A DNA stretch of 64,000 nucleotides from Marsupella aquatica (GCA_973895155.1 OZ316898.1:5146001-5210000), one strand, 5' to 3'. Counted from the first letter of the stretch, positions 1 through 11,082 are shown. Made by a program: numbers and translations. Notes: generated by a model not told the origin, from the sequence alone.

Positions 1-928
1 ACTCATATTGCTCAGTACTCTGTACACACCTATGTTTAACAGAATCGGTCAGCCAAGAGACTTCAACTACTTTTAGACCTTGGTTGGTAATGGCAGAATC
101 AATGAAGGACCATGACCACTTGTTCATCACATCCAGCCATGTCCCCGCAACAACATGTGTAGTCTGTGGAGTGATGTCCTTGACTTCAGTCCCATGGAAC
201 TCTGAGAATCGTTTTTGTACGATTGGCCAACTCACTTGGGTGAACCCATAGTGGCCAGGAATCAAAATGGCTTTGATTCCAGCCAACAGAGGCGGGTGGT
301 CAACATTTGTACGTTTCCTAGAGGCCATGTACACACGGGCCACCTAATCACTGCAGACCGGAAGATAATGCGTTCACCTGATAATCGGAGGGCCCTTAAA
401 ATGCTGCGTTTATAACTTGGTCCAGTCCAGTCGTCTGGTGAGTCTCTGCTCCGATTCCAAACGGGAGAAATATTGGGACAAACGTACTAGACACCTGCAA
501 GCATGCACTTCATAGTTTGAATATGTGCCTTCACAATATTGAAGGTGACAAGTGCAATTGTTTTGTGATGCCACATACAGATGTTTCGTATGGGGGCAGA
601 CATTCAATGAGAATACAAAATGTTGGTACACTTTAAGGGAATTCTCGCAAATTAAATAGCCTTGTAACTTATATGCTCATAATGAGAAGTCCTGATTTAA
701 TTTAAGCAGTGTCATGTAAGTCGTGATCAAAATGATTGCAGAGTTAAAAAAGTTCCTAGAAGGCTTAAGGGGAGATTTTGAAGGCATGTACCCAGGAACA
801 AGTAATGAACTTAGGGTACTTGTTGCCTAAGCATCCTCTCCTACAGAGGTCCTTCTTCTCAAAATTGGAATGTCTGCAATCTCCAAGGTATCCACATCAG
901 GTGCACTATGCATGTACATTATTCAGGT
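1..928. other. No gene recognised
   Basis: Mixed-composition sequence. Only short open frames occur and none has a recognisable motif. The downstream (3') exons of the minus-strand PHD gene could lie here, but none was identified. Confidence 0.4.
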
Positions 929-1609
929 TCAAAGCCAAGAAATGTGATCTCTCATGGGAGTGTGCAAAGTAGGATCTATGGCATGGCGATGACAATAGAA
1001 GATCCATCGATCAACACCATGTGCAGAGTGATCATAGATGTGTCTGTCACAAGCATAGCCTTCTGCTTGACGCTCCTTCAAACAATGAAAGTGCCACATG
1101 GTGGGACACCTAACACAGTGGACTATGTCCACCCAGAAATCTTCATCGTGCTGACCACATGCCTTGCACTTATGAAGTGGGCAAGTTGTGGCAAGATCGG
1201 GCAAACATGAAAAACAAAAGAACCTCACACAATATCTGTCAGGGCATTTCCTAACAAGTGGTGGAGCATCAACAGAGCCCTCATAAGACCCCAACTTCCC
1301 ACACTGTGCACACTTAGCCTGCTTCTCCAAACAATCAGTGCACATCCAGCCTCCTTGGTGTGCTGACGGGAGGCCCACCCCTGGACAGTTGTTTTCTGCA
1401 GCAAGGTCAGACTCCGGGTTGAGGTGGAAATGCCTCATGCAAGGGCCCTCACATATGGCTAAGTCACCACCATCGTCACAAATGGCACAACAATGAGCTG
1501 CCTTCTGGAAAATCTGACTTGCGGAGAAGTTACTACCATCTGGCCCAACTACACCTGTGTTGCTCACCTCTGTCCCCCGCTTCTTGGCTCGGATTTTAGG
1601 GCGTGCCAT
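929..1609 (-). CDS. EDM2-like PHD-finger protein (short form or exon)
   Basis: The 226-residue frame runs from an ATG to a stop. After a basic N-terminus (residues 1-13) there is a dense Cys/His array. A PHD-type finger starts with HCCAICDDGGDLAICEGPC near residue 39, followed by WMCTDC, CAQCGKLGS, a CPLHKCKACGQ segment and HCVRCPTMWHFHC. The ending FYCHRHAIDP..TPMRDHI matches the end of the PHD block in plant EDM2 proteins. EDM2 is a nuclear chromatin protein that reads histone marks and affects silencing and polyadenylation at genes carrying transposons. Family members are usually above 1,000 residues, with further C-terminal domains not seen here. So this is either a stand-alone PHD protein or one exon of a larger gene. 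Unrecognised ORFs at 2,279-2,728 and 2,995-3,525 lie upstream on the same strand. The family call is firm; gene completeness is uncertain. Confidence 0.7.
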   Translation of the reverse strand: MARPKIRAKKRGTEVSNTGVVGPDGSNFSASQIFQKAAHCCAICDDGGDLAICEGPCMRHFHLNPESDLAAENNCPGVGLPSAHQGGWMCTDCLEKQAKCAQCGKLGSYEGSVDAPPLVRKCPDRYCVRFFCFSCLPDLATTCPLHKCKACGQHDEDFWVDIVHCVRCPTMWHFHCLKERQAEGYACDRHIYDHSAHGVDRWIFYCHRHAIDPTLHTPMRDHISWL

Positions 1610-2278
1610 GCCTACGCATGAGACAGATAGTACAATTTAGCAGAGTGCACAGACAATACAATTTAGTGCAGTGTACAAAAAGTACAGTGTAGCATATAGA
1701 CTAGAGTGGCAATTGCTACTGCAATGAAATGTTCACACACATGTGCAGAGTAGACATACTTTTTGGTTTGTTGAGCCCACACTAAAAACTGATCCCCTCG
1801 TACAATAGCTCCACCTACACCTCAATTTTGTGGCTATGATTCACCAAAGGAGATCTGCAACAAGATTTAATGCATTTGAATCACATATAACAGTCGTGAC
1901 ATGTAAAACAGGCATTTTTTGAACAGGATTGGTATCAAGCAGTGTGATCAGGGTTGTAATTTATACATCCTAAATAGGCTATGATAGTGAATGAGACAAA
2001 TAAGTTAGGCATAAATCACTTTTTCCAGGTTATCACATGGCCCATTAATTCCAGTCTTTGAAAGGAGACTTTTAAGTGAGCTTGCTAGCCTCTTAAATTA
2101 GGATATTGTACTTAGTGCAGCCATAATAGGATAAGTTATGTACTGTTGACCCTAAACCCTGGACCCAAAATTGGTCATAATTCAAAATCTTAAGTAAATA
2201 TCCTCTCTGTTCAAGTCAAAGTGTTAAGTTATAGGTCAATGGTCTCTGGTTTGTGCATGCGGTGTGACAAGTGGTCCT
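1610..2278. other. No gene recognised; possible intron or promoter of the PHD gene
   Basis: AT-rich sequence without long open frames. It could be the promoter of the minus-strand PHD gene if the ATG at 1,609 is the true start, or an intron if the ORF at 2,279-2,728 belongs to the same gene. No motif decides between these. Confidence 0.3.
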
Positions 2279-2728
2279 CTAGAGCGTGTGATCCAAACAT
2301 GTGTAGACACCAAAGTGACCGGTGGTGGGGTCTGGGAGGGCAGGACAAGTGACATTGCCAGGCACACTGCAGGATGGCGAGTGGTTCCAGATGATACATT
2401 GTGCTCTGTGAAAAAACCGACATCCAAGAGAACGGTCATCCAACTCTAGGCCAGAAGCCCTACAGGCAGGACAGTCATATTGGCAACTGTGCACACACCC
2501 TTGGGCCCTAATTTGTGGCGGGTCATGTACAAGAGACAGAAATACCAAGGATGTTGGGAAGGGTGGAGAAGCAGGTACAGGCCGACTGTAGTTGTTCCTG
2601 GCAACAACTGGGTACTCAAAGTACCATGCAGACTGGGCTGGAAGGATCCCAAGTCTGACATACTCAAGGCGCAACATCTCTGCCTTGCGTGCAAGCCGCA
2701 CATGTTCAGCGTTGCGGGTCCTCACCAT
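2279..2728 (-). CDS. Hypothetical ORF, Cys-rich, possible upstream exon
   Basis: A 149-residue open frame I do not recognise. It begins with a basic stretch rich in Arg (MVRTRNAEHVRLARKAEMLR), then a Pro-rich segment (PVPASPPFPTS), then a Cys/His group (HSCQYDCPACRASG, later GCRFFHRAQC) that could bind a metal. It lies upstream of the EDM2-like PHD frame on the same strand and could be a 5' exon of the same transcript or a separate gene. No splice junction was proved. Another frame over the same bases is also open, so chance is not excluded. Confidence 0.25.
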   Translation of the reverse strand: MVRTRNAEHVRLARKAEMLRLEYVRLGILPAQSAWYFEYPVVARNNYSRPVPASPPFPTSLVFLSLVHDPPQIRAQGCVHSCQYDCPACRASGLELDDRSLGCRFFHRAQCIIWNHSPSCSVPGNVTCPALPDPTTGHFGVYTCLDHTL

Positions 2729-2994
2729 AAGTGTTGCTTTTGTGGAGATGTCGTGTGTTCACGTCCTCTGATAAGCACCTTCGATCAGCAAGGTGAGCAG
2801 GAGCTGTACTTGCCTCACCAACAGCAACCAACCTTAAATTATCAGTTCCCACTCACTGTGTCATTCCATTGGTTCCAGCTAGGGGTCACAGTGTAAACAT
2901 AGCATGAAACACTCCTAATCAACTTGCTTACAAACTACAATATCCAGAAAGAGTGAAAGTCTCACCCTCCAGTGAGCAGCAGAGAGGTAGTTCA

Positions 2995-3525
2995 CTAGAT
3001 GTGTTGATGTGCAGTTAAACCTCCACTATTGCTTACTTCTGGTGTATGCTGCTCAGAAGAAGACATATTAGTAGCAGCAAATTGCAAATAATGGCCATAA
3101 GCAAACCGTGAGAGTTTGCAGAATGCTACGACAAATCCATCACAGCAGTGCTCCACAGGAATGAAACCAAGCAAAATTTGGTGACCTCGGCCAATGACAA
3201 GGCCAATGTAGTGAACAATCCTTGACCGATCAGGATATGGATTGGAATTACAATTAGTCAGCTCTTCTTCTTTGTTTTCTAACTCTGGGGGAAATGAGCA
3301 TGACCAGGGAATTCTCTGAGAAATAGAAGTGCACAGGGAAAATGAAATTGGCTCATTCAGCTCTGCAAGATGGACCATTGCAGCATACTTGGACAGTTGT
3401 TCCGCAATACATAAAATACCCTGACTTACATGCAATTGATACAATCTGCTTCTGTTGGCTGTCCTACAGCTCATGGCAGTGCCGTTGGGACAGGGTAAGT
3501 GAATATTGCCATAGCTGAAGCACAT
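2995..3525 (-). CDS. Hypothetical ORF, possible upstream exon
   Basis: A 176-residue open frame with no motif I recognise. The central part (RIVHYIGLVIGRGHQILLGFIPVEHCC) is hydrophobic and protein-like. The end is Ser/Thr-rich. It is the farthest upstream of three minus-strand open frames (with 2,279-2,728 and 929-1,609). It is long for this AT-balanced stretch, which is the only reason to list it. It may be an exon or may be chance. Confidence 0.22.
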   Translation of the reverse strand: MCFSYGNIHLPCPNGTAMSCRTANRSRLYQLHVSQGILCIAEQLSKYAAMVHLAELNEPISFSLCTSISQRIPWSCSFPPELENKEEELTNCNSNPYPDRSRIVHYIGLVIGRGHQILLGFIPVEHCCDGFVVAFCKLSRFAYGHYLQFAATNMSSSEQHTPEVSNSGGLTAHQHI

Positions 3526-4480
3526 TGAGCTTGCAGCAACAAGTGAAGGAGCATGGCCAAAAGCAGAAAAGACAGACAGGTTTTACAAGAAGAAACTAAC
3601 AACCGCCAATCTGCTCAAATCCGCTGCATAGATCAAACCCTCCGAACTACACAGCCCTCCTTTGAAAACAATCCAATGTGCTTTGGCTGGTGGATGACAA
3701 GGACTGGGAGAAGAGGAAACGTCTGCACAATCAATCCAAATGACGGTACATAGAGACCAGGCACAGAGAGGATTTGTGCTTAGACAAAAACCACAAATTG
3801 TAGCATGGGCGCCATAGCATTCTAGACAAAGCACAAAACATAGAATCTATGAATCTATGACTCATGGACTAACAAAATGATTGGGTAGCATGGCAAAAGG
3901 AAAGACAAATTTCAAAATGACAACATGGCCCGTTTCCACCATTCATTTGACGTTGCTAGGTGTCCGTAAGATGACTGACCCACAAACAATCCCGACAACC
4001 TCATCCGACAGACTGCTTTTCTAGTGTGAAGAAATACATGATTACAAGCAACACCACGCCTCATCCAAGCAGGGAATTGAAAACATAACCATGTCATTCC
4101 TATATTGGACAGTGTCCTCTGCCATTGCACTGCATAGTTGTTATTCCATGTTGGTTGTCAACAGTTTGTTGGCTTGCCACAACCTAGATAGAACAATAAA
4201 ATATTGTACATGAATACAACAAGAAAAATCTGCATACAGCGATGGCCCGGTCACTTGAGGAAAAAACAAAACTAAGAAGGCAGGCACACGGGCAACCGAG
4301 AAAAAAAGCTAGTGGCGCCTCGCGGAGAATCCAGAATGGTAATGCCCTCGCCCAGAAGCTTGGGAAACAAAAGAGAAAAAAGCAAAAACGAGCTACCGAC
4401 CACCGTCTTGACCAGGCCTGCCACAAGGTATGGCTGGAGGCTGTGGTCCCCCCCTCAGTAAAGAAAAGGATGCAGGTTGG
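3526..4480. other. No gene recognised
   Basis: Only short frames. The basic plus-strand frame at 4,242-4,619 runs into a dispersed repeat (4,481-4,615) and is probably not a gene. Confidence 0.35.
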
Positions 4481-4615
4481 AGCACGGGGCACAAGGCATG
4501 TTTGGATCCAGGAGGAGCAAAACAGTAATGTCAAGCAGGAAGTGTGGAGAGACCAATCAGTAAACAAAAATAGGGGAGAACAAACATACATCAGCAGCAA
4601 CAGGAAACGAGAAAG
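4481..4615 (-). repeat. Dispersed repeat, inverted copy of 30,034-30,171
   Basis: The reverse complement of this stretch matches 30,034-30,171 nearly base for base, apart from scattered substitutions and small indels. Both copies read FPVAADVCLFSPIF or FPAAADVCLFSPIF in one frame. Similarity stops at both edges by eye. The other copy lies in the unrelated sequence that replaces part of RT in the large retroelement. Confidence 0.75.
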
Positions 4616-6152
4616 TTGATTTAGGAGGGATTGTAGGGAGAGAGCTTTTGGTGGGCTCGGCTGTGCGTGAAATATCGGGAGATAGATGCGCGAGAGAGTG
4701 AGGAGGGTGGCAAGCGGAAGACGGGTTGGGACTGGACCCTTGGTGCCGGTGGGTAATATATGGGGTTTCAGCAGACTTGGGGCCAGTTTGAGGAGGATTG
4801 AGAAGCGCGCACCCCACGTTCTTGGGTGGTGGTTGGGTGGGGTTTTGTTTGATTGAAGAAGAAATCACCATTCTCTTCTAGAAGAAAGAAAATCACAGGA
4901 AATAGTGGACGGGAGAACAAGGCATGTAATAGAGAACAACAAGGCATGTAATAGAGACAGTGCGCAGCTCAGCTCCGAGGTCACACTTTACGATGCACAG
5001 GGGGTCCTTGGTTGCACGTAGGAGAAGGACTGAATCACTGTGGCTGCTCTTCTCTACTATCGAAGCACCCGGCTGGCAGCTCCGCAAACACTGATCGTAG
5101 CTACAATCTCTACACCGTTGATTGAAGAGCAGCTGCAGCACAGTAAGGAGCTCCCACAGCCTCCCTCTTCAAAGCTCGGTTGACCTAGCTCTACGATCGA
5201 CGGAGCATGGGCGCCAGACAAAGCACAAACTGTACCATGGAGCTGGAGAAAAACACAGAGTAATTGAAGCCTAACAATACCCTTCTCAGCTCCTGATTGA
5301 ATGAGGAAAAACACATTACAAGACACATTGCAGGCAATAGGATTTTAACAATGAAGTCTCGCCTGTGCTGACAGAATACCTGCTTACAGCCACGCGTTGC
5401 TCATCCTCCCACAGTTCGGTGGCACACTATCCAGATGGCATGACGCATGCCTTAACTTATGACGATTTGCGCAGCTCAAATCAAGTAGGTTGTCCCCACA
5501 AAAAGACAGAGGACAACAAAGAAAAGCAATGTAGCCGTGATGTCTTACCAGCCCTGACAATGGGAGCTTCAAAGGCGGTGCACTATGGCTGAAATGGCAG
5601 CACGCTGCTCGAACACTAAAGCAACACAAAACTTGGACTCTCACCTTATGCAACTCCTGGCTTGTATTCAGCTGGCGTTGGCCCACTCTAAGCTCCTGCG
5701 CCGCTCCGACTGCTAGTCGTTCTGTAGACGGTCTGTATCCTCCCTGACTGCAGCTCCTCCCCGCCCCCAGCTCGTCACCCGCGTCTTCTCCCCAATTTGT
5801 GGTGAGCTCCTCCTCGACCACAGCACCCTAAACTGCTTTGCCCAGCCTCTGATGGCCTTCACGTTGTTACCGATTGTCGCTCCCCACAAAGTCCACAATC
5901 CATAAACCAGGCAGATAGTGCGCCCGTAGAACAGATGCAACCCGCATGCAGCTTCACCAGCTCAATGGCAGCTCAACAGCTTAAGGGTGCAGCAAAAGGG
6001 CGTTGAATAGGTTGTCTCACCTCACCCTTCGAGAGCCGGTCATTGCAGCATCCCTAAACTCCCGATCCCTCTTCTCGGATTCCACAGAGCCGACCACAAG
6101 AAAATGGGAACACTAAACCTCACTGTAGAGACGTTCCCACCAAGATTACACG
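4616..6152. other. No gene recognised
   Basis: Several short frames on both strands, none with a motif. Nothing else was identified. Confidence 0.35.
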
Positions 6153-6270
6153 GAAAACCTTGCTCCGATCCCTAAGCTCCCAATCCCATCGAGAGAACAC
6201 GATAAAACCTTGCTCCAATCCCTAAACTCCCGATCCCACCAAGAGAACACAATAAACCTTGCTCCGCAAG
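6153..6270. repeat. Short tandem repeat, about 51-bp unit
   Basis: Two full copies and one partial copy of a unit starting AAACCTTGCTCCGATCCCTA and ending with a GAGAGAACACGAT-like string, with a few substitutions between copies. Confidence 0.7.
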
Positions 6271-6583
6271 TTGGGAATGTGGCGGGATCCCTAAACACAT
6301 CAACAACCTGCTAAGTGTAAGCAAAGTTGCATAACCGGCTTGTTCCCTTCCAACGGTCGCGCGACTCGGGTGTCCAAACGGTACTGCAAGCGGTACAGGC
6401 CCCTAGCTTGGGATACCCTTACCAAAGTCACTGGTGTTGCCGACATGGTAACGGCAAGATTATCCTGACCCTCCATAAACCCCCTCCATTCACTCAAGTG
6501 TTGTGAGTGACAACTTAGTGTAGTGTCGCTAAACAAATACTTTGGCCTTAGCAAATATCTGTGGTGATCGAACTTCATTAAAC

Positions 6584-7332
6584 CAAACCTCTTTTGGTCA
6601 CAAATAAGGCCATTTAATGAGTGATGCCCCTTGTCATCACCCTCTTAATTTATGCAATTACCCTTCCTGAACACAATTGAACATTGTCCAAATTGCCTAC
6701 CCTCATGAATAATTTGTCAATTATCTTTCCCGACATATATGATGTCAATGGACATGATGGGGAACATGATGTCAATGGACATGATGCCAACGATCCAATG
6801 GTTCCTAAACCCCCATCCCCTTAACATGCAACCCCCGACCCTTGACATCAAACCCCCCTAAACCCCCTTTAGTGAAAACCCAGCCACCCCCTAGCCTTGA
6901 CATATAAACCCCCTAAACGTCTTCACAACTCGACTGTGGCCAGACTATCTTTGCAATGCCAAGGGCCATTTTTAGAGTGCATGCCGCTTGCAAGCTCAGG
7001 CTCTCAAGATCCTCCCAAGGCAGCAAACAAGTTAGGGTCCCTAAACATGTTCCTTTACCCTAAACCATTGCGTCACTATTTCAATCGAGTGTTCTTTTCC
7101 TGGACAACCCCCTAACCCTAAACCCACACCCCCTTGAGACCGGTACAAATCTACCTTTGTGCATCTTGGCCTTTTATTGATGGAGTTAGTAATCGATCCC
7201 TCCGTAGTCCACCCTCCATGAACCTCACTCCAAAACCTTTTTTGTCACAAATAAGGCCATTTATTGAGTTATGCCCCTTGCTATCTCCCTCTTTACAGAA
7301 TTACCCCTCCTCAACATAAGTGAACATTACCC
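6584..7332 (+). repeat. Direct repeat pair about 100 bp long (6,584-6,690 and 7,234-7,332) around CCCTAAACCCC tracts
   Basis: Both copies share TTGTCACAAATAAGGCCATT, a following GATGCCCCTTG-like string and a GAACATT ending, with moderate divergence. Between them, about 6,780-7,130 is rich in CCCTAAACCCC-like strings, resembling decayed telomeric repeat or a simple-sequence region. No gene is recognised inside. Confidence 0.6.
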
Positions 7333-8819
7333 ATGATGTGCTAGACTATTCACCGTTCACAAAGTAGCAAGGTTACTTCTCATAGTCTTTTAGTGAACCA
7401 TAAAACACTAATAGTCTTTTGTAGTCTTCAACAAAACTGGTGCAATGGGTGCGAGTCGTTTCAAGTATGGAAAAAGGACTTAGTGGGCTTAGTCCTATAA
7501 GGTATGGTCTAAATTGCCCCGGTTTCTACTAGTGTGTTAGCGGGGGCAATGGAGTCCATTAACTCGATGTTAAACGCCCAGTTTGACTTGCGATTAACGG
7601 ACGTCTAACTGCCTTCTTCGCAGTATCTCCCGCTTAAACGATCAACCGACCTTCTAGCGGGGTACTCCCCTCTTCCTCTATATAGTCCCCGTAAGTGAAT
7701 CCTACCAAGTGCTCTATAATGTCTAACTCTTTCTTCCACCTCTTGGGCACGACTGCTTCAGTCAACACCAGACCCTCCCTGTAGATGATCTCGATAAACC
7801 CACACCAGTAGCGGTAAGTAATTAAACAGATGGGAATACTCTCCTGGCGTAACGCTCGGGTAATCAGGTGGGAACCGATGGAACAGATCCACAATTCCAG
7901 TGGTCTTAACTTAATCAAGGAGCAAGGCTTGTCCACCTTACTGTCTACATTCATGGTTGTTATAGTAGCAGTGACCGGGTTAGGTCCTGCTATCCCTCAA
8001 TCGGCCTTCCTGGCAATCGATCTGTCTTTGGCTAAATCAAGCAATTTAAATAGAGGTATCCGTAGTAGGACCCCCAATTTAACGGTTGACCCTGTATGTT
8101 GAAGGTGTACGACGACCAAGGTCACGTCCTGGATACACACAATCTCCAACCAGACCTTGCTTCCCACGAGCTGTCTGTTAAATCGCTACCTTAACGTGCT
8201 AAACCGTAAGGTCCTCACTCGTAGTGAGACGATTTCCATTCATCCCAGCGATTTATGATTAATCGACTTAACACATGTTCCTAACGAGTACTTTGCGCAA
8301 ACTCCCATAACCGCACTCCTCGACTCTCAGTATTAATCATGAATGCCTCTCCTTCTTCGAATGACTTTCAAAGTTACTGCTTCTTCTGACTTGATTCACA
8401 ACATTCTTCCAACGTTGACTCTGGACTCTTACTCACCGCTCAAGCACAAGGTAACGAAGTTCCTCTGCACTCTATTGCATTCATACACATCTCTTTATAA
8501 TCAAAAACTACTCAAAACAAGTAGGGACACTAATACAAAACGCTGGTAATCTTGAGGTGAGTCCGGCTCTACCTCTCAACCAAGCTCCTAGCAAAAAGTG
8601 ACAAAGCGCCTAGCGCTCCACAGCCTCTAAATACCTATGCCTTGCGTCCGTCTTTGCTGAGGTTTCTAACTACTTTCTGGGGTGCGCCGACTTCAGTTGG
8701 ATGGTTCGCCCTTCAGCCGCGGTCTCCTGCGCTAATCTGCCAAGAAACTCTAACTGTCTCTTGCCAAGAACGATGAGCGAGCCAAGAACCGTGTTTACAT
8801 GTCAAGAAGATTCCCGTGG
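7333..8819. other. No gene recognised; one weak minus-strand ORF
   Basis: The minus-strand open frame at 7,634-7,954 (106 residues; YREGLVLTEAVVPKRWKKEL) looks protein-like but resembles nothing I know. The rest shows no long frame. Confidence 0.3.
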
Positions 8820-9395
8820 TTACTGAACTGTGCAACGACGCCTTTGATTCTCTTCTTTGATGGCGCCTGAACTGGAAGCTTCCGGACTTTTGATCGCCAA
8901 TTTTGCTAAGTGTGAAACGACATTTAGGTTATCGTTCCCTTCCTTAGCGGTAGTCGCTTTGTTGGCGATGATTACTTGACCGGCGGTGATTAATCGCCAT
9001 GCAATCTGTTGATCGCGGTTGTTATCCCGCCTTAGTACCAGATTCCACTTCTTTCGCATGACATTTCTGCAGAATTCCTCAATGGCCCCGCTGGTCGTGA
9101 ATCGCTGACGAAACTCTTTGCCCTTCATTCCAAACAATTGTTGCCCGGCCTCATCCCAGACACGACAGCTCCCTTCTTTCACCCGAATGGTGAACATAAA
9201 CATAAGCACTCCTTCGCCTAGCGGTTTACACCTATGCCCTACTCGATTTCGGCTAATAGGGGTTCCCATGTCGGTCCCCTCTTGTCTTTTCTGTCGAGCC
9301 CTTGTGCCTAAGGCACAGACCTTGCCATCTGCTAGAAAGCCATCGCAACCTTCATAACAGAACTCTACTCCTATCCGGCCACTAATCGCGATGAT
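8820..9395 (-). pseudogene. RPA1-like C-terminal fragment (zinc ribbon plus OB fold)
   Basis: The frame is open from 9,395 to the stop at 8,820. It begins ISGRIGVEFCYEGCDGF, resembling the start of the zinc-ribbon region in the C-terminal domain of replication protein A large subunit. It continues through HRCKPLG, then MFTIRVKEGSCRVWDEAGQQ and LFGMKGKEF, like the final OB fold of RPA1. RPA1 binds single-stranded DNA in replication and repair, and RPA-like genes are also carried by Helitrons. Only about 190 codons are present. The upstream DNA-binding OB folds are absent, and one stop (9,396-9,398) lies just before. The zinc ribbon lacks an obvious complete four-Cys set. It is probably a fragment captured by or dropped beside a mobile element, since a gag-like gene on the same strand starts within 130 bp. 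Family assignment is moderate. Confidence 0.45.
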
Positions 9396-9522
9396 CTACG
9401 CCTCTCCTAATTCTAGCCTTTCCGCCATTCTAACAGGATGCAATGAACTGCTACCGGTCCTTGCATGCTGCTCCCTAAATACCCTGGATTAACTTATGGC
9501 TGACGCTTCTAAGACTAAAGGA

Positions 9523-10195
9523 CTATGATTTAACTGGTATAATGTTACCGTTTACATACCGCCTCTTGTCGGGCCGCCTCTTGTCGGACGCCTCCTCTCT
9601 GGCCTCCTCCTGTCGGGCCGCCTCCTTCTTTTGAAGCTCCTCTTGCCGGGCCGCCTCCTGCCGGGACGCCTCCTCTCTAGCTGCCTCCTGCCGGGCCGCC
9701 TCCTGCCAGACCACCTCCTGCCGGGCCACCTCCAGCCGGGCCTCCTCCTGCCGGGCCTCCTCCTTGAGTAACCCGATCTGGATCTTCAAGCTGAAATTCT
9801 TCTTTCATCTTCAACTCAAAGACCTTCCATGCTTTCTCCCCAGTAGCTCCATCTATCAAGGTAGTAACAATTCCCTTGAGTTCAGGTTCTACTAAAGATA
9901 CAAACTCCTTGACTGCAACTTCTGCATCAATCTTATGAATTGTAGCCTCCGTCCAGTACCCCTTGAGATACTTGGTTACATTTCGCCCATCAAATTCTCC
10001 TTGCTTGGTAAAAACCGAGTGTAGGTACTTCGTGGTCCTACCAAGCAACTCCTTCTTCTTGTTCTCCTCCATCTCTTTCTCCTTCATTCCATGTAAGTAA
10101 GCAGCAATCAAGGATGAAAACCTCTCCATGTCAGTTGGATTCATCTCAGTTCCCATGATTGCAATTCTTCCCTCTTGACTTAATAATATAAACAA
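9523..10195 (-). pseudogene. Gag-like protein of an LTR retroelement, with a low-complexity coiled-coil tail
   Basis: The ATG at 10,195 opens a frame with a gag-like body (EFDGRNVTKYLKGYW near residue 67, then an acidic/hydrophobic helix-rich region to EEFQLEDPDR). This type of protein is common in plant LTR retroelements. Near 9,775 the natural reading shifts. The first frame becomes a GGGPA run, while the neighbouring frame gives ARQEEARQE-type heptad-like repeats to 9,523. The tail is built on a 15-bp unit (about 9,560-9,770), so a one-base slip there would move between the two. The gene lies just inside a PBS-like site (10,281-10,298) and an LTR (10,303-11,082), as gag should. No pol domain follows; an RPA-like fragment lies there instead. 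Confidence 0.55.
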
Positions 10196-10280
10196 GTTAA
10201 GAACTCAAAGTTCCAAAACCATATCTCTCTCCATCCATTAGAACTCAAACATGCACAAGCTAACTTCCAAATTCAGCGGT

Positions 10281-10298
10281 TCCCCAGTATGGTCGCCA
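10281..10298 (-). other. Primer-binding-site-like sequence
   Basis: The minus strand reads TGGCGACCATACTGGGGA, the TGG-start, GGGGA-end form seen next to the 5' LTR in many plant Ty3 elements. It lies 4 bp inside the proposed LTR end. The matching tRNA was not determined. Confidence 0.55.
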
Positions 10299-10302
10299 CT
10301 TA

Positions 10303-11082
10303 TGTCCGGGTGACCGTGTTTTCTGGCAAGAGCATGTTGGCTCTTATGAAGTTAACCTTGCATGCTCATAAGTTCTACACTAAAATCAAAATGATAATTC
10401 TAGTAACAAGGGTAGTGGGTATTAAGAAAGGTTCAGGTGAAACTAAAATACTGTTAAACCCTATTTCACCATACTTGCGGACCAACACATCACGAAAATT
10501 AGTTTTCTTACGACATATGATCCTAATATCTCCAAGAGAAAATGAAACAGGAATATCATCCGGACTCCTATTCAGATCCATGACTTCAATAAAGGACAAA
10601 GATGATGCACTCCCACTCCTCTCGGTACGACACCACTGGGTATATTATTGGCTCGTTAGAAACCATAACAGCAGTTGCAAACTGAGCTCCCGACTTAGAT
10701 GTTGCCTCATAGATGGTTTGTCTAAAAGATGGATTCTAATCAAAAACGGATTACGAAGGGGAAGATTAGGGATAACTCTCTCTCCTGGATTCATGATGGC
10801 TCTCCTATTCCTTTGCTATCCGGGCCAAAGGACGCCCCACCCCTACATTCCCAAAGAAACCTTATTCCCTAAGGTTCCATCTATAAGTCTACCACTCATT
10901 CCTTTGCTATCCGGGCCAAAAGACGCCCCACTACTATGTTCAAGGCACAAAAGAGCTTCACAACCTTGAATGATAAACACTGCGGAATGAGGGGAGAGTG
11001 CCCCTCATCACTTTATTTATAGTGCACACCAAGAGGGCATGGATCAAGCCTAAGCACTTGAATGAAGGCCAAGTGTCAAACA
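10303..11082 (-). mobile_element. LTR (about 780 bp) of a minus-strand retroelement
   Basis: Read on the minus strand it starts TGTTTGACACTTGGCC and ends CACCCGGACA, next to the PBS-like site. It contains a TATA box (CTATAAATAAAG, 11,011-11,022). A 32-bp direct repeat lies inside (about 10,809-10,840 and 10,899-10,930, containing CTTTGCTATCCGGGCCAAA). The partner LTR was not found, so the outer border is inferred and the element is truncated at its far (3') end. The plus-strand frame of 226 codons across it is not regarded as a gene. Confidence 0.5.
11011..11022 (-). promoter_or_regulatory. TATA box of the 10.3-11.1 kb LTR
   Basis: CTATAAATAAAG on the minus strand, about 60 bp inside the proposed LTR start, pointing towards the gag-like gene. 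Confidence 0.5.

Noticed and set aside
4242-4619. Basic 125-codon plus-strand ORF
   Set aside because: Its 3' end lies in a dispersed repeat, the opposite strand is open as well, and no motif is visible.
6780-7130. Interstitial telomere
   Set aside because: CCCTAAACCCC strings are irregular and interspersed; no regular seven-base array is present.
9523-9789. Collagen-like GGGPA repeats as a real protein
   Set aside because: The neighbouring frame gives a sensible coiled coil, so the Gly-rich reading is the out-of-frame image of the 15-bp repeat.
10289-10969. 226-codon plus-strand ORF
   Set aside because: It lies inside the LTR, antisense to the gag-like gene, and contains the LTR's internal direct repeat.
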